Source of the DNA: Metaphire vulgaris
Taxonomy: Eukaryota; Annelida; Clitellata; Crassiclitellata; Megascolecidae
Assembly: GCA_018105865.1 (NCBI GenBank)
Contig: JACLAT010000044.1
Location: forward strand, 372,001-436,000
Direction of reading: 5' to 3'
DNA: 64,000 nucleotides
The notes beneath the pieces are model-generated. The model saw nothing but the letters and a program-made list of their open reading frames with translations. It made no database searches and had not been told where the DNA came from. Every line of letters begins with the position of its first letter. Within the stretch, counting starts at the first letter, position 1. Both the position numbers and the translations under genes were made by a program. Positions 54,197 to 64,000 of the stretch are shown piece after piece.

Positions 54197-54774
54197 AAAA
54201 ATGTAGCAAGTCTTGTAATGTTACATGTCTTGTAATACTAATTAAGCCGTTATCTAAATGCCAAGATTATAAGCCAGATTACTAATGCATATTACACAGT
54301 ACAGTTGACATTTGAAAAATGGACAGACCAAACATTGCTCTTTTACATAGTTCAGCATAGTCAGCCATTAATCTTAGAGTTGCATTTCAAAACATCAATG
54401 CTTCCAACAATGAATCTGACATTCTTGCCCTATGTGGGCGCATTAGGATACCGCTTTGAAAGAATATACGCTCCACTGGAGCAGACTTCACAGGTGTGCA
54501 TAGAATTCTCTGAAGGAGTGGTTGCAAGTAGAGGTGGGTCGATTAATCGAAATCGTAATCGAAATCGCGATTTTTGGAAAACCGAAATCGAAATCAACAC
54601 GATTATTAAATAAATCGAAATAATCGATAATCGTCGAAAAAATAATCGAAATCGCGATTATTTTTCGATTATTCCCGTAAGTTCTATTATACAATATTTC
54701 CGATTCAAAGAAAGATCAATTTACCGTTGATTATCAGATTTTCATTGAAAATGGATTCAACTTCGTATAAAGAC

Positions 54775-55955
54775 AGGCACCATCTTTCTGAATTTGACAG
54801 CAGCTTTCGATGCGGTGTGGCATGCGGGTTTAATGTACAAACTCTCGCTCAATTTGCCACCCTGGTTCTGTCAACTTGTGGAATTACTCATCTCTGACAG
54901 ACGGTTCTTAGTTCACCTGGAATATGTCAGCTCCTGGAGACGTCAGCGAAACGGTCTAACACAGTGTTCAGTTCTAGCACCTATGTTATTCAATTTGTAG
55001 GCTTATAGGCCTACACACGACTTAACCGGATACCATAGGTAGGAAGTTTGGATACGCTGACGATATCGGTCTTGCCACCCAGGCTCGATCCTTTAAGGAG
55101 ATTGAAGACCAGGGTTATTTCTAGGATTGTGAATTGGGGTGGGGTGTCGGGAAAATCTGGGGTGTGTTTATTTTTAGGATTGTAGGATTGTGAATTTGGG
55201 GGTGTCGGGAAAATCTGGGGGTGTCGAAATTTGGAAGTCTCTACCGAAAAAGGCTGACAAGCAAAAAAACCTTATAGAGACTCACAAAAAGTCTGACAAG
55301 CAAAAAGTCATCCGAGGATAAAAGTTGTGGGGTGTATTTCTCCATTTTTGGGGCAGGCCCTTCAGAGGCTGAAGGAGGCCCAGGCCAGTTGGAATTTCGA
55401 GGCCTCTCTAGCCTTCCCAACAATTAAAATGTTGACAAGCGAAAAAAGGTAATCACCAATTTTGAGGACCGCAGAATACCTTCCTAGCTTTCCCAAAATC
55501 CCAAAATTGTCGACAAGCACAAAAGGTCATCACCAATTTTGAGGACTGCAGAATACCTTCCTAGCTTTCCCAAAATCTCAAAATTGTCGACAAGCAAAAA
55601 AGGTCATCACCAAATTGTGAGGCCCCTTCTAGTAGTAGCTATCTAGCTTTCTAGCTCTCCCAGAATTCTAGACAAGGAAACAAAGGGAGGCTCCCAAATG
55701 ATGGAGGCCCGGGCCGAATGGCCCTCCTGGCCCCCTCTGAATGGGCCTGTTTGAGGGTGTTCAGGGCTAATCAATATGCATTCTGTATGCATACCATTGT
55801 CACATTACCAAATTTTAGGGGGTGTCGACCTCAAATTGGGGTGTTGGGGGTGTTAGGGGTGTAGAAATATCCCTGTTGAAGACCAACTGAACATCGATAC
55901 ACAGAGGATTGCCGAATACTGTAAAATATGGCGGGAAAGCCAGTTTCTAAAGGTA
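54775..55955 (+). pseudogene. Captured RT fragment, copy 2
   Basis: Reads LTAAFDAVWHAGLMYKLSLN (motif A region), QRNGLTQCSVLAPMLFNL (motif B, with Q-C for Q-G) and, after a frameshift, SRKFGYADDIGLATQ and FKEIED (motif C). The nested hAT at 55110-55875 interrupts it. It resumes as QLNIDTQRIAEYCKIWRESQ (55884-55945). RT order is preserved, so it was acquired as one block from a jockey/CR1-type LINE before the nested insertion. Confidence 0.82.
55110..55875. mobile_element. hAT nested inside the composite, copy 2
   Basis: Starts CAGGGTTATTTCTAG and ends GTAGAAATATCCCTG, flanked by TTGAAGAC (55102-55109 and 55876-55883), identical in site to the nested hAT of copy 1. Confidence 0.93.
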
Positions 55956-56448
55956 CTGTGAAATAATCGAAATCGAAATCGCGATTATATAAAAAACCGT
56001 AATCGTAATCGAAATCGTAATCGTGAAAAATAATCGAAAATAATCGTAATCGGAAAAAATAATCGTAATCGACCCAGCTCTAGTTGCAAGTGGACAAACT
56101 GTTGTGAACCGGCAGCTGCTTCAACCGTCATTTGTGAGTCTGGTGACGGTGAGTTGACAGCCTGTAGGGCTATATTACACTACATTACTATAGAGTATAG
56201 ACTAGGAAAAGCAACACTGTTCAATGCATTGCATCATCTGCATGTAGTGAATCAACAATATTACAAAGAAGTTATAAAAATATTATCATAGACCTCCTAA
56301 CGAGTCCTAAGTCATTATTCCTAACGTCAAACGGTTTACAGCCTTACAGTACATAAACAGATAAATAACAATTACGAATATACACATTTTATAGGCCCTA
56401 CTCTGTAGTGTAGTCTGTAGAACTTTGTACGCTCGCAAGACACTTTTT

Positions 56449-56724
56449 GGCTACTTCAGAATCACGAAAATATAAAAGATGTACCAGTTTGTTCAGGCAG
56501 TCTGTACTTGCATAACTATGACTATGCTTTACGGCGTGATAAATTGAGGTAATTTCGGCATCCAACACTTTATGATGTTCGACAGAAAACGATTTAACGA
56601 AAAACGTCTCAATGCCAGCAAAAGTTGTAGCAGATCGTTCATTGTTATTGTGCTCAGAACTCGCAGCATGCTGCTTAACATCGCTAAGACCGCCGTGTGC
56701 TACGGAAAAGTATCGCTTAGAGTC
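56449..56724 (-). pseudogene. hAT transposase N-terminus (BED-like)
   Basis: A continuous - strand frame reads DSKRYFSVAHGGLSDVKQHA, SSEHNNNERSATTF, then VKSFSVEHHKVLDAEI and FRDSEVA. The F-x-V-x-H-G-G-x-x-D-V-x-x-H-x-x-S-x-x-H pattern is the zinc-finger segment of KIAA1586-like hAT transposases, and S-E-V-A-K-K continues as in that family. The metal-binding cysteines upstream are not visible. It could belong to the same family as 7994-8296. Confidence 0.6.
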
Positions 56725-56799
56725 TACATAATGTATAGTAAGCTCTCAAACAATTACCAGAAACACTGCAGAGGTACGGATATTCTGCTGTCCGTGTAT

Positions 56800-58330
56800 T
56801 ATTATATTATTATACAACGTAGAGATTTATGTGGCAACTAATACAGTGACTGCGTGGACACATTACAAATTATAAATTACAATAGCTCGTGCGAAATAGC
56901 CAAGTTTTAAGATTCTTCTTGAAGGTGTCTGGCGTTAGGGAGAGTTGAACTGAAGAAGGCAGGCGGTTCCATGCCCTTGCAGCAGTCACGGGAAAGGCAC
57001 GATCGCCTACGGTACAAAGGCGCGTCAATGGAACGACCAGAGAAGCGGTTCTAGCAGATCTCAGGCGACGCCGACCTGCCTGATCTGCGACTCGTGCTAA
57101 TTCTGTCGCTAGGTACTCTGGCCCTATACCATTGAGGCAGCGGTAAGCCAGTGTTGCTAACTTAAACTGAATCCGCTCCGGCATTGATAGCCAGTGTAAG
57201 TCTCGTAGAAGCGGTGTTACATGTTCACGAGATGGGACCTGGAAGATCAACCGCGCCGCTGCGTTCAATACGACCTGGAGACGGTCCAGCAGGTGTTGCG
57301 GTGATCCAGCGAGTTTCGCGTTCCCGTAGTCTAGTTTGGTCAGCACCAATGATGAAACCAGTGACTTGAGAGCGGTGACCACTGATCTTCGTACCACTGA
57401 TCTTTGTACACTTCTGATCAGCCGGAGTGCGTTGAAGCAGCTGGCAATTGTCTTCGAGACATGGGTCCTCATCGATAATGTGCCATCGATGTGGATCCCG
57501 AGATTCCGGACAGACAACAATGGTTGTACCTCAGGTCTATCGATGCTGATACAGGTCGTCGGTGTTAAGTGTTTCTGACGCTTAGAGGTGATCCATAATA
57601 CTTCAGTCTTAGCAGCATTGAGTTGCAGCTGATGTGACTTCAGCCACCTGGTCACCTCGACCAGGCACCTAGTGACACGCTGCTGGAGCAGATGAACTGC
57701 TGCAGGAGGGCTGCTTCCATATACTTGCGTGTCGTCAGCGTAGAGGTGTGCTTGGAGCCCGAACCGTTTGACAATGCTTATCAGGTCGGCAACGTTGAGC
57801 GCGAAGAGAATAGGCCCTAGTACGGAACCTTGGGAAACTCCACGTACTGTCGGTGGTGTGGTTGAGCCTGCGCAACTTACATGCTGCACCCGATTCGTTA
57901 GATAGGAGGAAAACCATTGGAGCACTCGACCGCTCACTCCATACGATGCCTCCAACTTCTTCAGTAGTGTACCATGGTCCACCGTGTCGAAGGCAGCGGT
58001 GAGGTCCAGCAACACCAAGACCGCTACATCCCCGGCGTCCAACGCTCGTAGGGTGTCCAGCGACACTTTAGAAACTGCGGTTTCGGTTGAGTGATGTACC
58101 CGATACGCGGACTTGAGGTCTGGAAGGAGATTGTAGGTCGTTAAATAGCGGATAAATTGATGTGACAAGAGTCGCTCGAGTAGTTTCGACAGCACCGACA
58201 GGTTGGAAATCGGTCTAAACGACTTAATATCAGCGGTATCCAGGTTGTGCTTCTTGAGTCTAGGAGTGATATAGGCGGATTTGAAGATATCCGGTACCGA
58301 TCTATACGCCGACTGCACAGTACTGTACTG
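56800..58330 (-). mobile_element. L2-like LINE with intact RT, 5'-truncated
   Basis: 3' end near 56800 with a (TATTA)n tail. The RT frame is open from its 5' break at 58320 to the stop. The 5' side is cut by the hAT at 58331. Confidence 0.9.
56870..58318 (-). CDS. L2-like reverse transcriptase (partial, uninterrupted)
   Basis: About 480 codons without a stop. Order: SFRPISNLSVLSKLLERLL and STETAVSKVSLDTL (fingers), VAVLVLLDLTAAFDTVDHGT (motif A, two Asp), RGVSQGSVLGPILFALNVAD (motif B), AHLYADDTQVYG (motif C), LNAAKTEVLWITS, LTKLDYGNAKLAGSPQHLLD, LLRDLHWLSMPERIQFKLAT and LKTWLFRTSYCNL at the end. All catalytic residues are intact. The frame continues upstream into the adjacent hAT by chance, so the first 65 or so codons of the open frame are not native. 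The endonuclease is lost. Confidence 0.9.
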   Translation of the reverse strand: MQSAYRSVPDIFKSAYITPRLKKHNLDTADIKSFRPISNLSVLSKLLERLLSHQFIRYLTTYNLLPDLKSAYRVHHSTETAVSKVSLDTLRALDAGDVAVLVLLDLTAAFDTVDHGTLLKKLEASYGVSGRVLQWFSSYLTNRVQHVSCAGSTTPPTVRGVSQGSVLGPILFALNVADLISIVKRFGLQAHLYADDTQVYGSSPPAAVHLLQQRVTRCLVEVTRWLKSHQLQLNAAKTEVLWITSKRQKHLTPTTCISIDRPEVQPLLSVRNLGIHIDGTLSMRTHVSKTIASCFNALRLIRSVQRSVVRRSVVTALKSLVSSLVLTKLDYGNAKLAGSPQHLLDRLQVVLNAAARLIFQVPSREHVTPLLRDLHWLSMPERIQFKLATLAYRCLNGIGPEYLATELARVADQAGRRRLRSARTASLVVPLTRLCTVGDRAFPVTAARAWNRLPSSVQLSLTPDTFKKNLKTWLFRTSYCNL

Positions 58331-58819
58331 TAGGGATGTGACGAAGACAGTAAGTGGCAAGACCGAGACCATTACCAAGACCAAGACACTTACCCTCAAG
58401 ACCAAGACCAAGACATTAGGTGTCAAGACCAAGACACTCGGGCTCAAGACCAAGACCAGGACCAGGACAGTAATTTTAAACATAAAGAAAACAGACAAAA
58501 CAGGATTCACGCTTTTTTATCAAGATCAGCAATAAAATTACGAAAACTTGGATGTTCAACTAAACTGATTGGGAGACTGCACCCGGCAATTCAATTTTTA
58601 CGATTGAATTTGTGAGCATTCTTTGTCGGATATGTTTCATCTTGTTTCTGACAAAAACAGCGGAAAACCCCACTGTCTCGGTCTTTAAATCTCAAGACCA
58701 AGACAGTAATGACGAGACCAAGACCAAGACCGAGACACTGGCCAGCAAGTCCAAGACCAAGACATTGAAAATACTGTCTCGATACTGTCTCGATACTGTC
58801 TCGAGACGTCACATCACTG
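58331..58819. mobile_element. hAT-type element with AAGACC repeats
   Basis: Starts TAGGGATGTGACG and ends CGTCACATCACTG, flanked by the exact octamer CTGTACTG (58323-58330 and 58820-58827). Subterminal AAGACCAAGACC/GAGACC units. Non-coding. Confidence 0.88.
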
Positions 58820-58827
58820 CTGTACTG

Positions 58828-58990
58828 TACTGTAGAGTACATCATATATAGGTACAACGTACTCAATACACTTAGTACCTAGGTACAATGTACTTTAGAG
58901 TACATCATACATACACAGAGTACATCATAGGTACAACGTTCTTTAGGTACTTTATACCGAGGTACATCGTACCTAGGTACAACGTAATTG
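58828..58990. repeat. GTAC-rich palindromic repeats
   Basis: Multiple AGAGTACATCATA, TAGGTACAACGTAC and CCTAGGTAC units, many self-complementary, in about 160 bp. Confidence 0.7.
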
Positions 58991-59109
58991 TCACACTCCT
59001 TAAATTTGAACAGATCCTGGCATTTTTGATCTTTCTTTCTAGTTGTGATGGTGGTGGTAATGATGGTGCTGCTGCTGATAATGATAAACAAATAAAAAGA
59101 TATTAATAA

Positions 59110-59139
59110 TTACGATGATGATGTTGTTGTTGTTGTTGT

Positions 59140-59191
<52 letters not shown>

Positions 59192-59231
59192 CAGATGATT
59201 ATGATGATGACGATGATAATAATAATAATAA

Positions 59232-59262
<31 letters not shown>

Positions 59263-59423
59263 ATGATGATGAGGAGGAGGATGAAGAACGATGATGATGA
59301 CGAAGACGACGGCGACGAGGACGACGACAATGACGATGACTACGACACCGATGATGATGATGATGATGATGATGGTGGTGGTGATGATGATGACGATGAC
59401 GATGATGATGATGATGATGATGT

Positions 59424-59461
<38 letters not shown>

Positions 59462-59462
59462 T
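59110..59462. repeat. Compound trinucleotide array
   Basis: (TTG)n, (GAT)n, (AAT)n, (GAA)n, then (GATGAC/GAT)n. The poly-Asp frame read through it is an artefact. Confidence 0.97.
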
Positions 59463-59634
59463 AGATTCTATAGAGTACAGTGTCAACTTAATCTTCTTGC
59501 TATCTAGAATCTACCGTGCCTACAGGTATCTCGAACTCTATAGTATTAAATTCTTCTAGAGTCTATACTGCCTTCTACTATTATGTTTGGGGATCCTGTA
59601 CTCTAGACTCGAGAGTACAAAAGTGTCTACAGTC

Positions 59635-59748
59635 CGTCCTGCGTCCTACACCGGTTTGACGGTGGTGGACCCTGTGTCAGCCACCTGTTAAAGCGCCCTT
59701 TGGATTTAACCTTCGTTACCACGGCGCTATATAAATTGCCTTGCTAAT
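59635..59748 (+). mobile_element. L2-like LINE 3' tail
   Basis: AAAGCGCCCTTTGGATTTAACCTTCG...GGCGCTATATAAATTG (59693-59742), the L2-like 3' signature, ends about 200 bp before integrin exon 5. Confidence 0.75.
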
Positions 59749-59941
59749 AATTCCACAAACATGTGTGCCTAATGACAGCAATGACGTTCGCATTTGACAT
59801 CCTTTAAGCACTTAGACCGCAAATAATAATACCTGAATAGTTTTGATTATCTAAGGTTCTAAATATTTGTAATAGCAAAGTTAAGCCTGTCATCAGATGT
59901 GATTGAGCTCTCTAGTGTGTCTTACCTAATATTTATTTCAG

Positions 59942-60043
59942 GATACTACTGGAAATCATGTTATTGGCGTAACAGCGAAGATTGCAACATAGAATATGCT
60001 TACAACATTATGGATAACAGCATCGAGGCAAAGAAAACTAAAA
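59942..60043 (+). CDS. Integrin beta-like exon 5 of 5 here (beta-tail domain)
   Basis: Acceptor CTAATATTTATTTCAG. Reads GYYWKSCYWRNSEDCNIEYA, then YNIMDNSIEAKKTK. It resembles the beta-tail domain segment C-x(n)-D-C-x-F-x-Y-x-Y (here SEDC-IEYAY). Donor AAA|GTAATA, phase 1. Transmembrane and cytoplasmic exons must lie further right and are not recognisable before 64000. This exon's assignment depends partly on frame continuity with exon 4. Confidence 0.78.
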
Positions 60044-60139
60044 GTAATAAAGTAGCCAAGTCTAATTAAAATCTTTGTTATATTTTCTTTTTTTAAATGT
60101 AATCAGCAAATAATAATACCTGAATACAAGAAAAATTAT

Positions 60140-60570
60140 AAAACCAAATGCAGCGCCGTAACATAGCAAGGGCCAAAGTCAAGGGTGCTTTACAATGAAC
60201 GTGGAAATGAGATATTAAATAAATACGTCTTTAGTTTGTTCGCAAACTCTCCAAAGGAAGTGTCGGACGACACGCTGTCCGGCAAAGAATTCCAAAGGAG
60301 GGGATTTCCTTGCGAGCATGAACGTTCTCCGAACTTGGCGGTCTTCGACGGTGGTGGAACGTACAGCTGGATTCGTCTACTGGGACGAAGGTGAAGCCGT
60401 CGATCGCTCCACACCGGTCTTCGAACGAGCGTCGCGAGATATTCCGGGCAGAATGGATCGTGTAGAACCCGGAACGTCAACGAACAGCGCTTGAACAGGA
60501 TACGCTCCGGGACCCTGAGCCAATGCAGTTTGTCCCGAAGTAGAATGGTCACGTGATCGCGCCAACGCAC
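60140..60570 (-). mobile_element. L2-like LINE 3' part
   Basis: A 126-codon - strand frame reads MRWRDHVTILLRDKLHWLRV, FCPEYLATLVRRP, GNPLLWNSLPDSV and LKTYLFNISF, then a 3' UTR with the GCCCTTGCTATGTTACGGCGC signature on the - strand. Almost undamaged. Confidence 0.88.
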
Positions 60571-60604
60571 CTAAACATTAACAATATATTATATATGATA
60601 TAAT

Positions 60605-60605
60605 G

Positions 60606-60672
<67 letters not shown>
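60605..60672. repeat. (TA)n(GA)n microsatellite
   Basis: TA array followed by GA array. Confidence 0.97.
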
Positions 60673-60675
<3 letters not shown>

Positions 60676-60764
60676 GCAAAAGAGGCTACAAGAAAGTATG
60701 TGCCTGTCTCCTACTAGAATCCATCATTAAATAAGTTACGCTGATCTAATTCTGTCAATAACAG

Positions 60765-60885
60765 GGTGCGATTTGCAGGGGAAGGGGGATTTTTCTTCAC
60801 ACTGCCAAACTACATCTCCCCACTGAGGTGACTACTGACATCTCAGCCAGTGAAGTCAATCTTCTCGACCACTGTGACAGAAAAA
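60765..60885. repeat. Dispersed repeat, copy related to 7815-7935
   Basis: GTGCGATTTGCAGGGGAAGG and AACTACATCTCCCCACTGAGG match the segment near 7820-7890. Confidence 0.55.
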
Positions 60886-61027
60886 TGCATTCACCGTCCG
60901 CAGAGGGAGAAAATTTTCTCTGGAAAAAATGAAGCTTGATGTTCAGTGGTTACTGGGGAGAAATGACCTGCATCTTAATATAGTTGAGATACGCCTATTT
61001 CTTATGGGGAGTTATTATTATATAGAG

Positions 61028-61463
61028 CAGCGGTTCTCAACCTTTAAAGTGCCGCGACCCTTTTAATTCAATTCCCCATTATGTGGCGACCCCCCACGGT
61101 AAAATTATTTTCGTTCACAATGTAAACTGCTAAAAATAATAATGCTACGACAATCAAACTGTTCGAAATTGTTATTTAATTGTCTCCATGTCTATTCTCG
61201 AATGACAATTATAGTAAAACAACTAGTACGTCGTAACTACCACTGAGGAAATTTTGTACAATAACAATAAAGGAGACAACCCCATATTTCTGATGGTCTC
61301 GGGCGACCCCTGGCAAATCGTCATTCGACCCCCGTGGGAGTCGCGACCCCCGTGGGTCGCGTGGGGGTCGCGACCCCCCTGGGGGTCGCGATATCGCTGA
61401 TATAGGGGGTGGGGATATAGGATCTGGGGATCACCCCCCTATATCAGCGGTTGAGAACCGCTG
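61028..61463. mobile_element. hAT MITE (436 bp)
   Basis: Starts CAGCGGTTCTCAACCTTT and ends GGTTGAGAACCGCTG with exact octamer ATATAGAG (61020-61027 and 61464-61471). The interior has GTCGCGACCCCC palindromes near the right end. Confidence 0.95.
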
Positions 61464-61619
61464 ATATAGAGAGAGTGATTATTATCTATGGCGAGGCCAC
61501 GGGGGGTTGGGGACGGGGTGTGAACACCCCCACTTTCCATCATGGCCACCCGTGAGATTCGTGCAAAATTTAAGATCAATTTTTTGGGGGGATGGTTGAG
61601 GGTCGGCTGTATCAGGCGT

Positions 61620-61667
<48 letters not shown>

Positions 61668-61969
61668 ACAAGTTCTCTATATATAGCAAGCCAAGCAGTC
61701 GGATGGACTGTTGTAACAAGTTGTCAGGCGGACTGAGACCCGCCATGGCCATCCGTGTTACTATTTGCAAGAAATTTTATCGGATAGATAAAAATCAAAT
61801 TTAATGGTTGCTCAATTGCTCTAAAGTTGTCAGATTTCTAAATAGATGAAAAGTTTTACACATGGAAATTGCATATAAGTTCTTCGACAGTTAAATGCAT
61901 ACTTTTAATACTGTAAGGCACCAGGTTAACAATTCAGTTGTAAATATTCTCAAGAACTAAAAGGTTCAA
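61464..61969. other. Unassigned with (TC)n(TA)n array
   Basis: Microsatellite at 61620-61667; the rest is unassigned. Confidence 0.5.
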
Positions 61970-62278
61970 TTGCCTCCAAGAAAATTATCAATTGCCATTC
62001 TATTAAGCCTAGTGCGTCTCAGGTCTCTAGTGCGGACGGACTGTGGAACATCAACATTGGCACCGACAAACAGCGACCTTCTTGCTTCTGGATACTTTGG
62101 TCTGTGTTTTGATATAAGATACTTTTCTGTTCTTTATTTGTCGCAATACTGTATAGTTGTGAAAGTCCTGTATCAGTTTGAAAGCTCACTCTGTCCTGTC
62201 ATTTACAACTGCCAAACTTTTGAGATATTTTTTGGTTACCTGATCACGGTTCATCACGGTTTTACTAGCTGTCTTGAT

Positions 62279-62310
<32 letters not shown>

Positions 62311-63875
62311 ATATCAGCATTCAGGCCAAGAGCATTAAAGAAAGACTTAGCATTGTTTATGACAAAGCCGCTGAGCTCCTTTTCAGAAATGGTACTGAGT
62401 TTGAACTGAATTTCTTCAGGTGTTCTACTAAGTGCATTGCTCATCTTTCGTTTTAATGCGGCTGTCTGCAATGTCGTAAAAAATGCAAAGGCTATTACTT
62501 CCTCACTCAGGTACCATATATGTATGCTGATTTGCAGCATCGGAAATGCCCTTGTTCAAAGCCACACGGTATTTTGCTATCTTAACAAAAGTTCCGGTCA
62601 TTGGCAGGAACAGCTGTTGGTCTTGGACATAATGTCCAGGTTTTTGCGTACAACAGGCATCCAAAAAGGCTCATCTCCTTCACTGCAGTTTCTTCACGTG
62701 TTTGAGCTGTTCTATAAATATCCGCACTTTTGCACAGTTCAGCAGCTTAACCATACAGTGGACTCGGTACATAGATCTGGGTACCATAAATACATGAATA
62801 AGCCAATATCTGGACCAGAGATGATCGGTCACTACAGTCTCTAAAAACGCCACCAACTACTACTTCATGCACATGAAGTTGGCAAGCCAGATGCAAAAGG
62901 TTCTAGTAAAGCATGGTCTCTATCATGACAAACTCCACTTCGAATGCCAGTATTCAAAGCTGTCGAAGCATGTCTTTCACGTGACTTTGAATGCCCATTT
63001 TGTAATCATTGTTGTACAACTGCATTACTCTGGTACATATAAGTGGGTTTGGAAAACCAAGTACCTGCTCCAATTGAAAACTTGATACCAAGATTGGCAG
63101 TCTATCAACTTGTTCACAGCCTACAGTATCTGGCAACATCTTGCCATCCCGGTGTACTACTGAAGTTAAGGATGGATCAAAATTTGCCAGCCTTTGCCAT
63201 CTGTTCACGAAACTGTAGTCAAGCTATTCTAATTACTTTTAAGCAGTTTACATGCTGATATAAAATGTGATAATGCGTTCCATATAATTTAATCTAATAT
63301 TACAACAATATTTTGCCAAGAATATGCTTACTATAATAGCTGCGCCACACAATTCATACTTAACCTGACATTTGTACTATTACCCATATTATTAACCATA
63401 AGTGACTTAAAACAGTACTGTACACACTGGTTGTTGGTAATAAAGACATGATAATTTGCTAAATAATTAATTAATTGTATATAACAAAGCACACTTGTTA
63501 CAGTTTAATGCTTATAAGTAATAACCGGTGGCAGTGCTAATTTGACAGTTAATAATTATAATTATTCTAAATGTTGTCTGCAAAAAACAAAAATGGTAAT
63601 CATAGAATATTCATATATTTTTTTAAATATTAAAATAGATAAGTAGCAGATGTCAATGACATTGGGCATTGAGCAATAAAAGTGGCACAACAAGCAAGTT
63701 TTAGAAAATTCGCTAAATGGCATTTTTCACTAAACTTTCAACATGTTGAGCAACCAGTAAATGTTGTCATAAAGAGCTGAAATTTTGCACTGTTGCTGCT
63801 CTTATAAGGGGTAACAAGTTGAGGGGTACCACATTAACATTTTTCAACTTCAAATTTTTACATGGGTTTTGGGCA
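61970..63875. other. Unclassified region, possible transposon relic
   Basis: The - strand has two cleaner frames (62265-62540, with TPEEIQFKLSTISEKELSGF; 62954-63208, with MLPDTVGCEQVDRLPILVSS). Both read like parts of one decayed protein running right to left. A (TG)n array at 62278-62305 interrupts it. I do not recognise the family, and no splice or terminus signals are evident. Confidence 0.35.
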
Positions 63876-63877
63876 TC

Positions 63878-63879
<2 letters not shown>

Positions 63880-63922
<43 letters not shown>
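63880..63922. repeat. (TA)n microsatellite
   Basis: About 40 bp of TA near the right edge. Confidence 0.95.
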
Positions 63923-63926
<4 letters not shown>

Positions 63927-64000
63927 GACTGGGGTGTCATTATTATATGAGAGTTTTGATTATATGACTATATAACTATGATCCTATTCGGATCTGATTT

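Larger units (their letters stand above)
54529..56082. mobile_element. Composite hAT carrying an RT fragment, copy 2
   Basis: Same ends as copy 1 (TAGAGGTGGGTCGATTA / inverted TAGAGCTGGGTCGATTA), flanked by GTTGCAAG (54521-54528 and 56083-56090). Same internal order: AATCG repeats, RT fragment, nested hAT, RT remainder, AATCG repeats. About 75 bp longer than copy 1, mainly from an internal duplication (GCAGAATACCTTCCTAGC twice) in the nested hAT. Confidence 0.93.
54305..56148 (+). pseudogene. Unidentified coding segment split by the composite hAT
   Basis: Two parts, 54305-54528 and 56083-56148, join in frame when the hAT and one duplicate octamer are removed. The result is about 96 codons ending ...IEFSEGVVASGQTVVN then LLQPSFVSLVT before GACG|GTGAGT, a good donor-like site. 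The N-terminal part contains LPYVGALGYRFERIYAPLEQ. It could be a transposon-encoded protein or an exon of an unrelated gene. I do not recognise the family. Confidence 0.4.

Noticed and set aside
59263..59559. Asp-rich frame
   Set aside because: Translation of the GAT array.

Overview
This is eukaryotic, animal-type DNA. The only recognisable host gene is five exons of an integrin beta-subunit-like gene on the + strand (14447-14607, 19070-19179, 26391-26477, 38124-38247, 59942-60043). They encode the cysteine-rich I-EGF stalk and the start of the membrane-proximal beta-tail domain. The gene runs past both window ends; its four introns here measure about 4.5, 7.2, 11.6 and 21.7 kb. Integrin beta chains, CR1/L2/RTE-type LINEs, hAT, piggyBac, Harbinger and Helitron elements and very long microsatellites together fit a repeat-rich invertebrate metazoan. 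The sequence alone does not name the species.

Layout. 1-14446: nested piggyBac/hAT/CR1, several non-autonomous hATs, a hAT with transposase relic, a CR1 copy, an unclassified element of about 2.5 kb with two hairpin arrays (9855-12390), and a short Helitron. 14608-19069 (intron): CR1, a second LINE type and L2-like 3' ends, and a tetranucleotide satellite of about 400 bp. 19180-26390 (intron): a Helitron split by a composite hAT that carries a reverse-transcriptase (RT) fragment and a second hAT, then more hATs and L2-like pieces. 26478-38123 (intron): a LINE relic split by nested hATs, a young gag-only LTR retrotransposon (29163-31936), a Harbinger deletion derivative, and a long L2-like element. 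38248-59941 (intron): a full-length L2-like element inserted into another LINE relic, an RTE copy, several L2-like copies in both orientations, a Helitron with a G-rich/C-rich minisatellite, the second composite hAT, and long trinucleotide arrays. 60044-64000: L2-like and hAT pieces and about 2 kb that I cannot classify.

The elements do not form a pathway. They are successive insertions into one host gene, and target-site duplications (TSDs) let much of the order be reconstructed. The observations most worth checking are the five-unit hairpin array with compensatory stem changes (10592-10802), the composite hAT mobilised at least twice, and the nearly intact gag-only LTR element with a mucin-like domain. 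All calls come from reading the sequence; no database search was run.
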